Of a stretch of 64,000 nucleotides of DNA, positions 43,314 to 53,094 are shown in pieces (the first letter of the stretch is position 1; each line of letters starts with the position of its first letter). The notes beneath the pieces are model-generated. The model had not been told where the DNA came from. It made no database searches and saw only the letters and a list, made by a program, of their open reading frames with translations. Where the stretch lies: the NCBI RefSeq assembly GCF_000016785.1, contig NC_009486.1, positions 1,426,001 to 1,490,000 of the forward strand, in the 5' to 3' direction. The translations under genes were made by a program, and so were the position numbers. This DNA is from Thermotoga petrophila RKU-1 (GTDB taxonomy: Bacteria; Thermotogota; Thermotogae; Thermotogales; Thermotogaceae).

Positions 43314-43973
43314 TTGGCAAAAAAATACTACGCTGTGAGGAAAGGAAGGGTACCAGGAATCTATGAGTCCTGGGAAGAGGCAGAAAAACAGGTAAAGGGC
43401 TTTCCGGGAGCAGAGTACAAAAGTTTTGAGAAGATAGAGGATGCAAAGGCATATCTTGAGGGAAAAGATGAATGCACCTGCCCGGAACTTGACGAAGAGA
43501 CGATGATCGCCTATGTGGATGGGAGTTATGATGTGGTCTGTGGTTCTGGAGTGGTTCTGTGCTATAGGGGAAAGAAAGAGGAGTACTATTTCTGGACGGA
43601 CATCGATGAGTTCAAAGACTCAAGGAACATAGCCGGAGAGATCATGGCTGCACTTTTTGCCATGGACTGTGCTTTGAAGAAAGGAGCAAAAAGACTCATT
43701 CTCAGGCACGATCTTGAAGGGCTTGAAAAGTGGGCAACGGAAGAGTACAGAACAAAAGAGCCGGTGACGCGTGTTTACAAGTACCTTTACGAGCAGTTTT
43801 GCAGGAGCGGTCTTGAAGTGGTCTTTGAGAAGGTGAAGAGTCACTCTGGAGACTTTTGCAACGATGAGGCTGACAGGCTGGCAAAAGAAGCAGCGAAAAA
43901 AAGATCAAACGTTGAGTGGACTTTGAGGGATTTCGAGAGTACAATGAAGATACTGGATCAAAAGAGGAGATGA
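43314..43973 (+). CDS. rnhA: Ribonuclease HI with N-terminal hybrid-binding domain
   Basis: About 219 residues. The N-terminal domain (KKYYAVRKGRVPGIYESWEE...) is the double-strand/hybrid-binding RHBD module; the C-terminal RNase H fold has AYVDGSYD, the Glu of NIAGEIMA, the Asp of LRHDLEG and the last acidic residue of SGDFCNDEAD. It degrades RNA in RNA-DNA hybrids. I place the start at the TTG 43314 from the spacing behind GAGAGGTG; ATG 43308 and GTG 43305 are alternatives. Overlaps the next small gene's ribosome site. Confidence 0.9.
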   Translation: MAKKYYAVRKGRVPGIYESWEEAEKQVKGFPGAEYKSFEKIEDAKAYLEGKDECTCPELDEETMIAYVDGSYDVVCGSGVVLCYRGKKEEYYFWTDIDEFKDSRNIAGEIMAALFAMDCALKKGAKRLILRHDLEGLEKWATEEYRTKEPVTRVYKYLYEQFCRSGLEVVFEKVKSHSGDFCNDEADRLAKEAAKKRSNVEWTLRDFESTMKILDQKRR

Positions 43974-43978
43974 GCAGA

Positions 43979-44134
43979 ATGAAAAAGATGAGTATCACGG
44001 GTGGGACGACCCTGATAGGACTTGGAGTTGGTTTTATTCTTTTCAAACATTCCGTGTTCTATTTCATTGCGTCTCTTTTCATAGGAATCGGTGTGGGTTT
44101 ACTGATCGAGTATCTCACGAAAAGAGAAAAATAG
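43979..44134 (+). CDS. Small two-helix membrane protein
   Basis: 51 residues with two hydrophobic segments (ITGGTTLIGLGVGFILF and FYFIASLFIGIGVGLL) and a basic tail. ATG at 43979, 8 bases after GAGGAGA, just after rnhA. Function unknown; likely cotranscribed with rnhA. Confidence 0.65.
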   Translation: MKKMSITGGTTLIGLGVGFILFKHSVFYFIASLFIGIGVGLLIEYLTKREK

Positions 44135-44141
44135 AAATCGT

Positions 44142-44873
44142 TCAGATGTTCTCTGGATTGTACACCAGAACTGCCGTGCCGCATGTTACATGGAGACCCT
44201 TGAAGTTTCCATAGGGATACGGCTCGCCCTTCAGTGACCCATCGATAACACCTTCCACAGCCTTTATGAGGTCTTCCAGATAATCTGGTCCAAAAGGTTT
44301 CAACTGTGTACCACTCAGATGCCCATGGTAGATCTTCTCAAAACTGTCGATCTCTCTGAGTTTTTTCAGGCTTTTAAGGTACTCTCTCAGTGGAAGACAT
44401 CCCGGAAGATGCATCCAGGTGTGTCCTGCCCCCACCGAATCCCCGCTGAAAAGCAGCCTGTTTTCTCTGTCCAGAAGAGCGATCGACCCTGGTGTGTGTC
44501 CCGGGACTTCGATCACCTCGAGCGTTCTTCCACCAAGATCGAAACTGTCTCCTTCTCTCACGTCCAGAAAGTTTTTGTAATCCACCTGTATTTTGAACAG
44601 TTCTATGATCTGAAGGTCCCTGTGGTTGAGATACACCCTCTCGAACTGGTTCGCCTGCATGATGTGATCCCAGTGGGCGTGGGTGAGAACAACTTCGATG
44701 GGTTTTTCCGTGATGGATCTTATGAAACCTTTCAGGTCACCTTCTCCCATACCAGTGTCTATGAGGAGGGCTTTCTCTTCTCCCACTACCAGGTACATAC
44801 TGTCTCCCCTGTAGTCGGCAATGTGCCATACACCGGGCTCGAGCAAGGTGCAGGTGTACTCGTTTTTCCTCAT
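44142..44873 (-). CDS. Metallo-beta-lactamase-fold hydrolase
   Basis: 243 residues. Zinc motif THAHWDH (His 65, 67, Asp 69, His 70), then GHTPGS with the third-site His and GDSV with the bridging Asp; C-terminal HGHLSG. Glyoxalase II-like thioesterase or lactonase is the usual activity in this group. ATG at 44873 behind GGAGGTGAAAAG, overlapping the MMPL gene by 4 bases. Confidence 0.88.
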   Translation of the reverse strand: MRKNEYTCTLLEPGVWHIADYRGDSMYLVVGEEKALLIDTGMGEGDLKGFIRSITEKPIEVVLTHAHWDHIMQANQFERVYLNHRDLQIIELFKIQVDYKNFLDVREGDSFDLGGRTLEVIEVPGHTPGSIALLDRENRLLFSGDSVGAGHTWMHLPGCLPLREYLKSLKKLREIDSFEKIYHGHLSGTQLKPFGPDYLEDLIKAVEGVIDGSLKGEPYPYGNFKGLHVTCGTAVLVYNPENI

Positions 44874-46954
44874 CTTTTCACCTCCAGAAGTTTCGGCAAG
44901 ACCACAAGACTCATGAAAGAACTCACGGTCATTGTGACCCACATGATTGCGACAAGATAAGTGTGGAACGTGAAGGGAGACAGAATCAGAGCGGAAAGCC
45001 CCACAGAAAGACCAAAGGCGTTTGCCAGAATTGGTGTGGATGCGATCTTTACCGTCTTTTCCAGATCTCTGTAATATCTGAACAGCTCCGTCACATGTAT
45101 GGCGTAGTCTATACCAACCCCGATCACTATTCCGGCCATGTTTGCCGTGATCAGGTTCAGAGGAATTCCAGAAAGCCCCATGAAGCCAAAAAGAGACACA
45201 AGCGAGATCAAAACAGGAACGATCGCCTTTGCCGGAATGACAAAACTTCTCTGAAACAGAACAAGAAGGAGAAAGACCATACTGACAGCAAGCACCACCG
45301 AAAGTACCTGCTGAGGAACGATCGAGTCGTTCATCTCTTTTATGATGTAGGGAAGCCCTGTCACCTGAAAGCCGCTTTCTTTCACTATGTGTTCCACTTC
45401 CTCGAGAGTGTTTCTGTCCAGGTTATCCAGAAAGATAAAAGCTCTTCCTGTGCTTTCGGATAGAAAGTTGCTCGTGTAATCCTCTGGAAGAAGTCTTTTG
45501 AGTATCAGCGCCCTTGCAAGGATTTTCGGGTAACCTTCTTCTTTGAAGAGATGTTCGTTCATCCTCACAAGGATGTCGTAGACGGAAAAGGCATCGTATC
45601 CTTTGCTCTTCAGTTTTTCCTCCATAGAAAGGACCTTCCGGGCAAAGTCTGGAGAGAGCAGATTCTCTGACTCGAAAACGGCATAAACAGGCAGAGCCCT
45701 TCCGAAGATCTCTTCTATCTTCTCCACGTTCTTTCTGACCCTTGTGTAGCCTTTGTAGAGTTTCAGAATGTTGAGGTCTGCCTTCAGAAGGAATGTGCCT
45801 GGAAGGAAGGCGAAAAGAACCACCAGTGTGATGATCCACGCTCGCTTTGAAAGTCTTTGAAAAAGCCGGGCCAGGCTGCTTTCCTTCTTTTTGATCTCAA
45901 CATCTTCCATTCCTGACAGTATTACGGGAAGTACGATCCACGTTGAAACTCCCGCAAGACCGATTCCAGCAGCAGCGAGGAGTCCCATCTGTTTCATGGA
46001 CTGAGAGTTCAAAGTGAGAAAAGAGAGAAATCCTGCCATCGTGGTGAGTGTGGTGAGGATCATCGCCCTTCCAACACTCTCGAGAGTATCTTTGATGGCG
46101 TTGAACGTACTCTCTCCATCTTTCTTTCGTTCCAAAAAGTGCGAAACGAAGTGAAGCCCATCGGCACTTCCCATGACGATGGTGAATATGGGAACCAGAA
46201 CCGTGATGATGGAAAGGTTCTGGCCCATCCATCCCATCACGTAGCCAAGCGTCCAGAGGGCGGCGAATCCCGCCGGTATCAAAGATAAAATGGCGTATCT
46301 GAACCTTCCAAGTTGTACTCTGAAGACGTTCAGAAGAAGAACAACGGCGAGTGGGGGAAGTGTGAATATCATGAACAGAAGATAGCGAAATATCTGGTCT
46401 TCCAGATACTGTGTTCCAGAGAGGTAATGTTCATATCCTGAAAGAGTACTTTCGATTTCATTGGGATTTACACTGTTTCTGGGAAGTATCATGAATAGGG
46501 AGTAGTATCCATCTTCCATTTTCCTCACGTTGAGGAAGTCTTTCATGTTTTCAACATAGCTCAGAAAGTCTCTGTACTGCTCTTCGGACATGTTCTTTGT
46601 CTCCACCAGTCTGAAGCCAGCGGGAAACTTCTCCGGAATGGGTGGTATGACAGTCTTTACACCTTCAACGGAGGAGAGTTTTTCCTTTATTTCAAAGATC
46701 TCATCTATTCCCTCTCTGCTCAGGGGATCGACGTTCGTCTTCACCATCACCACAAGCTGTTCTCCTGTTTTGAAGACGCCGTTCATCTTCTCGTATATCT
46801 CTTTCTGACGGGATTTCTGAGGCATCAGAATGGAAAACTCAGTTGTGAAGTGAAGTCTGAAAAGCCCAAAGAGTGCTAAAATGTTCAGTACCAGCACCAC
46901 CGCGAAGATCTTCTTTCTGTTTTTGAAAACAAAAGAGGTGTACTCTTCGAACAA
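44870..46954 (-). CDS. MMPL/RND-family transporter
   Basis: About 694 residues with two copies of one helix, a large extracytoplasmic loop and five helices: about 12 membrane spans in all. Conserved pieces include GSADGLHFVSHFLERKKDG and GVGIDYAIHVTELFRYYRDL, typical of the sterol-sensing-like MMPL group that moves lipids or other hydrophobic compounds by proton motive force. The TTG at 46954 is well placed behind GGGAGGTGA; a GTG at 46963 is the alternative. Coupled to the MBL-fold gene downstream. Confidence 0.87.
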   Translation of the reverse strand: MFEEYTSFVFKNRKKIFAVVLVLNILALFGLFRLHFTTEFSILMPQKSRQKEIYEKMNGVFKTGEQLVVMVKTNVDPLSREGIDEIFEIKEKLSSVEGVKTVIPPIPEKFPAGFRLVETKNMSEEQYRDFLSYVENMKDFLNVRKMEDGYYSLFMILPRNSVNPNEIESTLSGYEHYLSGTQYLEDQIFRYLLFMIFTLPPLAVVLLLNVFRVQLGRFRYAILSLIPAGFAALWTLGYVMGWMGQNLSIITVLVPIFTIVMGSADGLHFVSHFLERKKDGESTFNAIKDTLESVGRAMILTTLTTMAGFLSFLTLNSQSMKQMGLLAAAGIGLAGVSTWIVLPVILSGMEDVEIKKKESSLARLFQRLSKRAWIITLVVLFAFLPGTFLLKADLNILKLYKGYTRVRKNVEKIEEIFGRALPVYAVFESENLLSPDFARKVLSMEEKLKSKGYDAFSVYDILVRMNEHLFKEEGYPKILARALILKRLLPEDYTSNFLSESTGRAFIFLDNLDRNTLEEVEHIVKESGFQVTGLPYIIKEMNDSIVPQQVLSVVLAVSMVFLLLVLFQRSFVIPAKAIVPVLISLVSLFGFMGLSGIPLNLITANMAGIVIGVGIDYAIHVTELFRYYRDLEKTVKIASTPILANAFGLSVGLSALILSPFTFHTYLVAIMWVTMTVSSFMSLVVLPKLLEVKR

Positions 46955-47005
46955 AGGTGTCACCTCCCGTGGACTTTATTTTATCAGGAAGGACGGTGAA
47001 AAAGC

Positions 47006-47629
47006 ATGTGGGATGTCTTTGAACACTTCGTGAACGAGTACGAGGAGTGGTTCTTAAAGCATAAATTCGCCTATCTTTCTGAACTCAAAGCGGTGAAGGC
47101 CCTTCTTCCAGAGGGAAGGGGAGTGGAGATAGGAGTTGGTACAGGAAGGTTCGCTGTTCCTTTGAAGATAAAGATCGGGGTGGAACCTTCAAAACGCATG
47201 GGAAAGATAGCAAGAAGAAGGGGAATACTGGTGATAGAAGGAACAGCGGAAAATCTGCCACTGAAGGATGAAAGCTTCGACTTTGCACTGATGGTCACCA
47301 CGATTTGCTTTGTGGATGATCCACTGAGGGCTTTGCAGGAAGCAAAAAGAGTGATCAGAAAAGGAGGACACATTATCGTTGGTATTGTGGGCAGAGAAAG
47401 TTTTCTGGGAAGAGAGTACGAAGAAAAGAAGGAAAAGAGCCTCTTCTACAAACGTGCAAGATTCTTCTCCACTGAAGAGATAGTGCACCTAATGAAAATG
47501 GTGGGTTTTGGGGACTTCAAAGTGGTTCAGACACTCTTCAACCATCCCTCAAAACTCACCGATGTTGAGCCTGTCTTAAAAGGATACGGCGAAGGGGCTT
47601 TTGTGGTGATCGCGGGGCGAAAAAGTTAA
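47006..47629 (+). CDS. SAM-dependent methyltransferase
   Basis: 207 residues with the class I fold: motif I GVEIGVGTGRF near 38-48, acidic residue at the end of strand 2 (GVEP), AENLPLKDESFDFALM for motifs II/III, and RVIRKGGHIIVGIVG. No substrate domain is visible. Its stop codon directly abuts that of the convergent cupin gene. I believe a T. maritima homologue has been crystallised as TM1293 (from memory). Confidence 0.87.
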   Translation: MWDVFEHFVNEYEEWFLKHKFAYLSELKAVKALLPEGRGVEIGVGTGRFAVPLKIKIGVEPSKRMGKIARRRGILVIEGTAENLPLKDESFDFALMVTTICFVDDPLRALQEAKRVIRKGGHIIVGIVGRESFLGREYEEKKEKSLFYKRARFFSTEEIVHLMKMVGFGDFKVVQTLFNHPSKLTDVEPVLKGYGEGAFVVIAGRKS

Positions 47630-47977
47630 TCAGAGCAAAACGATTATCGCCAGAAACTCAAGGTCTTTCTCTCCTGTGTTCTCTATGGAATGTGACTCTC
47701 CAGAATCTGTGAAACACACGTCTCCTGCCTTTATGGGAACGTCCTTTCCGTTGTCGTGGAAGATGCCTTCTCCGGAGAGGATGTAGTATATCTCGAACTC
47801 TCCATCGTGCCTGTGCAGTCTCACAGAAGACCCCGGTGGAAGTTTCATTTTTGCGAAGAGTCTTGCCCTGTTCCTCATGGTTTCTTTGGAAAGAAGGTGT
47901 GTCATCTCCACCTCACCCTTTCCGCCGCGCATGTTCGATATCTTTTCAGGGGTGAGTTCAGAAGATTTCACAACCAT
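47630..47977 (-). CDS. Small cupin-domain protein
   Basis: 115 residues, one conserved beta-barrel. First cupin motif HRHDGEFEIYYILSGEG (two His, Glu) and second motif GDVCFTDSGESHSIEN (His). These ligands would bind a divalent metal. From memory, the T. maritima homologue TM1287 was solved with bound oxalate; enzymatic activity is not established. Confidence 0.88.
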   Translation of the reverse strand: MVVKSSELTPEKISNMRGGKGEVEMTHLLSKETMRNRARLFAKMKLPPGSSVRLHRHDGEFEIYYILSGEGIFHDNGKDVPIKAGDVCFTDSGESHSIENTGEKDLEFLAIIVLL

Positions 47978-48102
47978 ATTGTTCCCTCCTTCAATGATTT
48001 TTCTGATAGTATATCACACATCATGATCTGAGATGACCTGGCCTTTCCCTCGGAAATGTCGGTTCAAATTTTCCTGTCGTTAACCACGTTACACACAACA
48101 TG

Positions 48103-48111
48103 TGGTATTAT
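48103..48111 (+). promoter_or_regulatory. Candidate extended -10 of metE
   Basis: TGGTATTAT within CAACATGTGGTATTAT, about 37 bases before the metE start. Nearly the same 15 bases occur at 50396-50410. I see no riboswitch in the short leader. Confidence 0.5.
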
Positions 48112-48147
48112 GATTCCAAATCATACAACAAATGGAGGTGAAAGAAA

Positions 48148-50355
48148 TTGAAGGTGTACGCGTTCGGCTTTCCAAAGATAGGTGAGAAAAGAGAGTTCAA
48201 GAAAGCACTGGAAGATTTCTGGAAGGGGAAGATCACAGAAAACCAGTTCAAAGAAGAGATGAGCGAACTCAGGATGTACATGGTGGAGAACTACAGAACG
48301 AACGTGGACGTTGTTCCTTCGAACGAACTTTCCTACTACGATTTCGTTCTCGACACAGCCATAATGGTGGGGGCAATTCCGGAGCGGTTTGGAAAGTATG
48401 AGGGCCTTTCGACTTATTTTGAGATGGCACGTGGAAGAAAAGCCCTTGAGATGACAAAGTACTTCAACACGAACTACCACTACCTTGTTCCCGAGATAGA
48501 GAGTGGAAACTTTGAACTCCTTGAAAATATACCTCTTGAAGATTTTCTCTTTTTCAGGTCGATGGGAATTGAAACCGCACCAAGAATACTGGGACCGTTC
48601 ACCTTCCTCTATCTTTCCAAAAAAGACGGGATGTGGATCAGAGAACCCGGTGAAATGGAAAAACTTTTCACCAGGCTCGTTCCTGTTTACAGGAAAGTTT
48701 TTGAAGAACTCGTAGAAAACGGTTGTGGAGAAATCCTCGTGGACGAGCCTGCCTTCGTGTGTGATCTTCAGAAAGACCACTGGAATTTGATAAAAGATGT
48801 GTACAGCGAGTTTTCAGGGTTTCCTTTGACGATTTTTACCTATTACGATAGCGTCTCTGACTACGAGTCTTATGTGTCCCTTCCTGTGAAGGGCCTTCAC
48901 CTGGATTTTGTTTCAAACACAGAAAATCTCAGAAACTTCGAAAAACACGGTTTTCCATCGGACAAGACTCTCATAGCCGGTGTCATAAACGGCCGTCAGC
49001 CCTGGAGAGCAAATCTCAAGAAAGTGGCAGAACTTGTGGACAAACTCGGTGCGAGTGCCATCTCGAACTCCTGTCCGCTATTTCACCTTCCCATAACTGC
49101 GCAATGGGAAAACAGCCTTCCTGATGGTCTGAGGGAAAAACTTGCCTTCGCAAAGGAAAAACTTGAAGAGCTGAAAGTACTGAAAGAGTTCTTTGAAGGG
49201 AAAAAAGTAAATCTTCCAGAGGTTAGTTTCGAAGACTTCGCCGTCGATGAATCAGTTTCTAAAAAGATAAAACAGCTCACACCTGACTCTTTCAGAAGAG
49301 AGAAGGAGTATCAGGAGCGTGACAGGATTCAAAGAGAAGAACTGAAACTTCCTCTTTTTCCGACCACAACAATCGGATCTTTCCCTCAGACCAGCGATGT
49401 GAGAAAGATGAGGGCAAGGTACAGAAGGGGAGAAATCTCGGAAGAAGAATACGAGTCCTTCATAAAAGAACAGATAAAAAAGGTAGTAAGGATCCAGGAA
49501 GAGATAGGGCTCGATGTTCTGGTGCACGGTGAGTTCGAAAGAACCGACATGGTCGAGTTCTTCGCTGAGAAATTGAACGGCATCGCCACCACTCAGAACG
49601 GTTGGGTTCTCTCTTACGGTTCGAGGTGTTATCGTCCACCCATCATATACGGCACGGTTTCAAGGACAGGGCCCATGACGTTGAAAGAAATCACCTACGC
49701 ACAGTCTCTGACAGAAAAACCCGTCAAGGGAATGCTCACAGGTCCCATCACCATCATGGGCTGGAGCTACTACAGGGAAGACATACCAGAGAGAGAAATA
49801 GCTTACCAGATAGCCCTCGCGATAAACGAAGAAGTGAAGGATCTGGAAGAGGCGGGAATAAAGATCGTACAGATCGATGAGCCCGCGTTCAGAGAAAAGG
49901 CACCTGTCAAAAAGAGCAAATGGCCTGAGTACTTTGAATGGGCGATAAACGCTTTCAACCTGGCAGCCAACGCGAGGCCAGAAACACAGATCCACGCCCA
50001 CATGTGCTACTCGGATTTCAACGAGATAATCGAGTACATCCACCAGCTGGAATTCGACGTGATCAGCATTGAGGCTTCGAGGAGCAAAGGTGAGATCATC
50101 TCTGCCTTTGAGAACTTCAAAGGATGGATCAAACAGATCGGTGTTGGTGTCTGGGACATCCACTCTCCCGCTGTTCCCTCCGTTGATGAAATGAAGAGTA
50201 TAATAGAAAGAGTCCTCAGGATACTTCCGAAGGAACTGATATGGGTGAACCCCGACTGTGGCCTTAAAACAAGAAACTGGGAAGAGGTCGTACCCTCTTT
50301 GAAAAACATGGTGGACCTTGCAAAGAAGTTGAGGAAGGAGTATAATAACACTTGA
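48148..50355 (+). CDS. metE: Cobalamin-independent methionine synthase
   Basis: 735 residues: transfers the methyl group of 5-methyltetrahydropteroyltri-glutamate to homocysteine. Two related barrels: N-terminal (about 1-360; [20 protein letters not shown]) and catalytic C-terminal (about 400-735; [12 protein letters not shown]). Zinc ligands are visible as the His/Cys of HMCYSD, the Glu of SIEASRS and the Cys of [10 protein letters not shown] start behind GGAGGTGAAAG. Monocistronic. Confidence 0.96.
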   Translation: MKVYAFGFPKIGEKREFKKALEDFWKGKITENQFKEEMSELRMYMVENYRTNVDVVPSNELSYYDFVLDTAIMVGAIPERFGKYEGLSTYFEMARGRKALEMTKYFNTNYHYLVPEIESGNFELLENIPLEDFLFFRSMGIETAPRILGPFTFLYLSKKDGMWIREPGEMEKLFTRLVPVYRKVFEELVENGCGEILVDEPAFVCDLQKDHWNLIKDVYSEFSGFPLTIFTYYDSVSDYESYVSLPVKGLHLDFVSNTENLRNFEKHGFPSDKTLIAGVINGRQPWRANLKKVAELVDKLGASAISNSCPLFHLPITAQWENSLPDGLREKLAFAKEKLEELKVLKEFFEGKKVNLPEVSFEDFAVDESVSKKIKQLTPDSFRREKEYQERDRIQREELKLPLFPTTTIGSFPQTSDVRKMRARYRRGEISEEEYESFIKEQIKKVVRIQEEIGLDVLVHGEFERTDMVEFFAEKLNGIATTQNGWVLSYGSRCYRPPIIYGTVSRTGPMTLKEITYAQSLTEKPVKGMLTGPITIMGWSYYREDIPEREIAYQIALAINEEVKDLEEAGIKIVQIDEPAFREKAPVKKSKWPEYFEWAINAFNLAANARPETQIHAHMCYSDFNEIIEYIHQLEFDVISIEASRSKGEIISAFENFKGWIKQIGVGVWDIHSPAVPSVDEMKSIIERVLRILPKELIWVNPDCGLKTRNWEEVVPSLKNMVDLAKKLRKEYNNT

Positions 50356-50380
50356 ACGGACAGAAGATGAAAATACCTAC

Positions 50381-50410
50381 TTGACAAATCGGAGTAACAT
50401 GTGGTATAAT
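50381..50410 (+). promoter_or_regulatory. Consensus promoter in front of a terminator
   Basis: TTGACA at 50381 and TATAAT at 50405, spacing 18. Only about 50 bases further lies an intrinsic terminator and then the convergent bglT gene, so any transcript would be about 45-50 nt. The -10 region repeats that of metE. Confidence 0.6.
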
Positions 50411-50431
50411 ATACGTTGGCCGACCAAAAAC

Positions 50432-50465
50432 AGGAGGGGGAATTTCCCCCTCCTTTGTTTTTTTT
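50432..50465 (+). terminator. Terminator after metE / small transcript
   Basis: AGGAGGGGG/CCCCCTCCT stem with AATTT loop followed by TTGTTTTTTTT. It can also stop transcription of metE. Confidence 0.85.
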
Positions 50466-51711
50466 ACTCCAGTTTCACGTGTTCGCTGTTTGCCTTCAGT
50501 ATCTCTTCGAGAAGGTCTTTCGCGCCCTCCACATCGGGTCCAAGTGGATGGGAAAGCAAAGCCTTCAAGGCGAGTTTTTTCGATCTTTTCAGATACGCTT
50601 CTATTGTGAGTCGTTCGTACATCTTCACCGCGTGGATGAAGGAAAGAGCAAAGTGATCTCCTTTCCCCTGCGAGAGCGTGTGGACCCTACCGGATCTCAC
50701 ATAACACGGAATCTCGAGAACGTAATCATCCGGGAGGTTTTCGATCGAGCCGTTGTTCCTCGTGTTCACTATGTGTATCTTCCCTTCATCGGTTTCGAGG
50801 TCTCTTATCAGGTGAGCCGCCGCAGTGGAATACATACTGCCGCCGCGCTTTGTGAGTTCTTCCGGTATCTCGGTAGCGGTTCTGTACTTCTCGAAGAGTT
50901 CTTTCTCTATCTTCATCACTTCCCTTGCTCTGAGCTCGTGCGAGGAGATCTTTTTGAACATCTTTTTCTCCATCAAATAATATCTCAGGTAAGGATTCAC
51001 GATGATCCTCACCGAGTCGTAAAACCACGCCGGGAAATCTTCGTCTGGTATGTTGGAGAGCCTCAGCTTCAGGTTCTCGAAGACCTTTTCCGTCACGTCT
51101 TCACCTTTTACAAAGACCTTCTCTATGAAGCTCAGATGGTTGAGGCCGTAGTACTTCAGGAACACGTCTTCGAGCTCTGCTGAGAAGATCTCTGCGATCT
51201 CCCGGATGAAGTTTATGGGAACGTTGCAAAGGCCTATGAATTTTTCGTATTCGAGGTAGTTTCTCACGAACTCCGTGATGTGGCCGGATGGGTTGGTGAA
51301 GTTTATAATGGTTGCGTTCGATGTTTTTCTCACGGTATCAACGTACTCTTCTATTATGGGAAACGCCCTCAAAGCCGCTGAAAATCCCCCAACCCCTGTT
51401 GTTTCCTGACCTATGAGACCGTACTTCAGCGGAATGCCCTCATCGTTTTCTCTACCTTTGAGTCCGCCGGGTCTGAACTGAAAGATCACGTACTTCGCGT
51501 CCACGACAGCACTCTCGAAGGTGTCGCTGATGAGCACCTTGAACCTATCTTTGACGAGCCTTTTCACAAAATCAACGACGATTTTCTGCTTTTCTTCGTC
51601 GATGTCGTAGAAGATCACCTCGTCGATGCGAACATCCTCGGAGATGTCGAGAAGTCCCTTCACCAGCTCCGGGGTGTAGCTGCTTCCTCCACCTATCACC
51701 GCGATTCTCAT
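50464..51711 (-). CDS. bglT: 6-phospho-beta-glucosidase, GH4
   Basis: 415 residues, NAD- and Mn-dependent glycoside hydrolase family 4. N-terminal Rossmann motif (IGGGSSYTPELVKGL), GLCNVPINF with the metal-binding Cys, FTNPSGH, and the LNHLSFIEKV His region. Length and sequence match BglT of T. maritima as I remember it. It overlaps the upstream kinase-like gene by 4 bases, suggesting that the kinase phosphorylates the sugar that BglT cleaves or a product. Confidence 0.92.
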   Translation of the reverse strand: MRIAVIGGGSSYTPELVKGLLDISEDVRIDEVIFYDIDEEKQKIVVDFVKRLVKDRFKVLISDTFESAVVDAKYVIFQFRPGGLKGRENDEGIPLKYGLIGQETTGVGGFSAALRAFPIIEEYVDTVRKTSNATIINFTNPSGHITEFVRNYLEYEKFIGLCNVPINFIREIAEIFSAELEDVFLKYYGLNHLSFIEKVFVKGEDVTEKVFENLKLRLSNIPDEDFPAWFYDSVRIIVNPYLRYYLMEKKMFKKISSHELRAREVMKIEKELFEKYRTATEIPEELTKRGGSMYSTAAAHLIRDLETDEGKIHIVNTRNNGSIENLPDDYVLEIPCYVRSGRVHTLSQGKGDHFALSFIHAVKMYERLTIEAYLKRSKKLALKALLSHPLGPDVEGAKDLLEEILKANSEHVKLE

Positions 51712-52667
51712 TTCTTCACCTCCCTGAGGTAGTTCCTCACCAGTCTGTTGTAAAGGTCCTCTGTTACTCTCAGTCCAGAGCGTTCCATTGCAAACAACAC
51801 GGCACCGATTACAGGGTCGTGCTTCGGTATGACGATTTCGTATTCTTTTCCGGTGGCGCTTTCTATCATGTTTATCAGAAGGGAAGGTGCGTTCTTGAAG
51901 AAGCTTCCCTCCAGGATCAGTTTGATGGGAGGTGTGAAGTTCAGTGCCTTTCTATGCGCGTCGATGATTTTTTTCACTTCAACCACGATCTCATCGAAAA
52001 TTCTGAGAGAAACCGCATCACCTTTTTCGGCGCATCTGAACAGTGCCTGATTCACTCTCTTGACCAGCTCTGCTGTGTATCCTCCTTCGTAGTCGTATCT
52101 CAGAAGGTTCTCCACCGGGCCGATCTCTTTTTCCACCTCTTCAACGAGCGTCGTCCAGTCGTCTCTGCCGTCCTTTGCCCTCATCACAGCGGAGGTCACA
52201 AGAGAAGCGATGTAGTGTGAACCGAGTCTCTCACCCAGTGAAAAAGAAAGGCCTCCTATTCTGTTCACCCTTCTGCCGTCCGATGCGTAGGAGATGCTAC
52301 CTGTTCCACAGCTCACCATGATGCCAATGTCGTCGAAAACCCCCGATCTCAGGGCGGTCCTTCCGTCGTTGTCGAAGTCGAATTTTTCAAGACCGAGCTT
52401 TTCCAGTATTTCTCTCACAATCTTCATCTCGTAGTCGAAGTCCGCTCCCGCGTATCCGAAGAAGGCAAAATCGATCTCTTCTCTGGTCTTTCCTGCCTTG
52501 TTCAGGATACCTTCGATCACATCTTTGAGATTCCTGACAGCGCTTTCCTTTCCAACGACCTGATAGTTCGCTCCTTTTCCTCTGTGAACAGCCAGAACGT
52601 TTCCCTGTTCATCGCTGAGGACGGCCTGTGTTTTCGTTCCCCCCACATCCACTCCGAGAAAGAGCAA
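51708..52667 (-). CDS. BadF/BadG/N-acetylglucosamine-kinase-type sugar kinase
   Basis: About 319 residues, ASKHA fold: phosphate 1 motif FLGVDVGGTKTQAVL at the N-terminus, GYAGADFD, catalytic-loop region NDGRTALRSG, and GIMVSCGTGSISYA, SLGERLGSHY in the second half. The TTG at 52667 lies 7 bases after GGGGAGGTGA; a longer frame to 52727 has no ribosome site. It is coupled to bglT, so a role in beta-glucoside or cellobiose use is likely. Divergent promoters overlap near 52690. Confidence 0.85.
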   Translation of the reverse strand: MLFLGVDVGGTKTQAVLSDEQGNVLAVHRGKGANYQVVGKESAVRNLKDVIEGILNKAGKTREEIDFAFFGYAGADFDYEMKIVREILEKLGLEKFDFDNDGRTALRSGVFDDIGIMVSCGTGSISYASDGRRVNRIGGLSFSLGERLGSHYIASLVTSAVMRAKDGRDDWTTLVEEVEKEIGPVENLLRYDYEGGYTAELVKRVNQALFRCAEKGDAVSLRIFDEIVVEVKKIIDAHRKALNFTPPIKLILEGSFFKNAPSLLINMIESATGKEYEIVIPKHDPVIGAVLFAMERSGLRVTEDLYNRLVRNYLREVKK

Positions 52668-52713
52668 TCTCTTCACCTCCCCATCATAGTATAATCGTTT
52701 CGGGGTGGAAAAC

Positions 52714-53091
52714 ATGAAAAAAATCATTCTCGCTCTGCTTGTGATCGTCTCCGTTCAGATGATGGGAGACGTCTTTGTGAGCTTTTCCTACGATTTTTCG
52801 GAAAGAGAAACCGTGTCGTCCGTGGGCATGGACACTGGAGAGTTCACAGCGGGAGTGGAACTCTGGGGCTTTTCCTCCATCTGTTTCTTCGTCGGTGCTG
52901 TGAGGAATCTGGATCTGGGGGATTTCATGTTTACCCTTGAGACAAGGGTAGGCTTTTCTTTAAAACCCTATCTTGCCGTCGTCAATTTTTTCTGGAAAAA
53001 GCATGAAGGAGTAAAATGGGGATTTGGTTATTCAATAACGCTGAAGGACTCGAGCATCAGATTTCCTCTGTTCGTGAGACTGGGGTGGTGA
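52714..53091 (+). CDS. Exported hypothetical protein
   Basis: About 125 residues with a signal peptide (MKKIILALLVIVSVQMMGDV) and alternating beta-strand sequence rich in Phe and Gly (FMFTLETRVGFSLKPYLAVV), as in small outer-envelope beta-barrel proteins. A TATAAT lies 18 bases before the start. Four bases before mutS2, so probably cotranscribed. Confidence 0.65.
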   Translation: MKKIILALLVIVSVQMMGDVFVSFSYDFSERETVSSVGMDTGEFTAGVELWGFSSICFFVGAVRNLDLGDFMFTLETRVGFSLKPYLAVVNFFWKKHEGVKWGFGYSITLKDSSIRFPLFVRLGW

Positions 53092-53094
53092 AGA

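Noticed and set aside
48000-48147. Riboswitch or T-box leader of metE
   Set aside because: The probable -10 lies about 37 bases from the start codon, leaving no room for a SAM riboswitch, and no conserved motif is visible.
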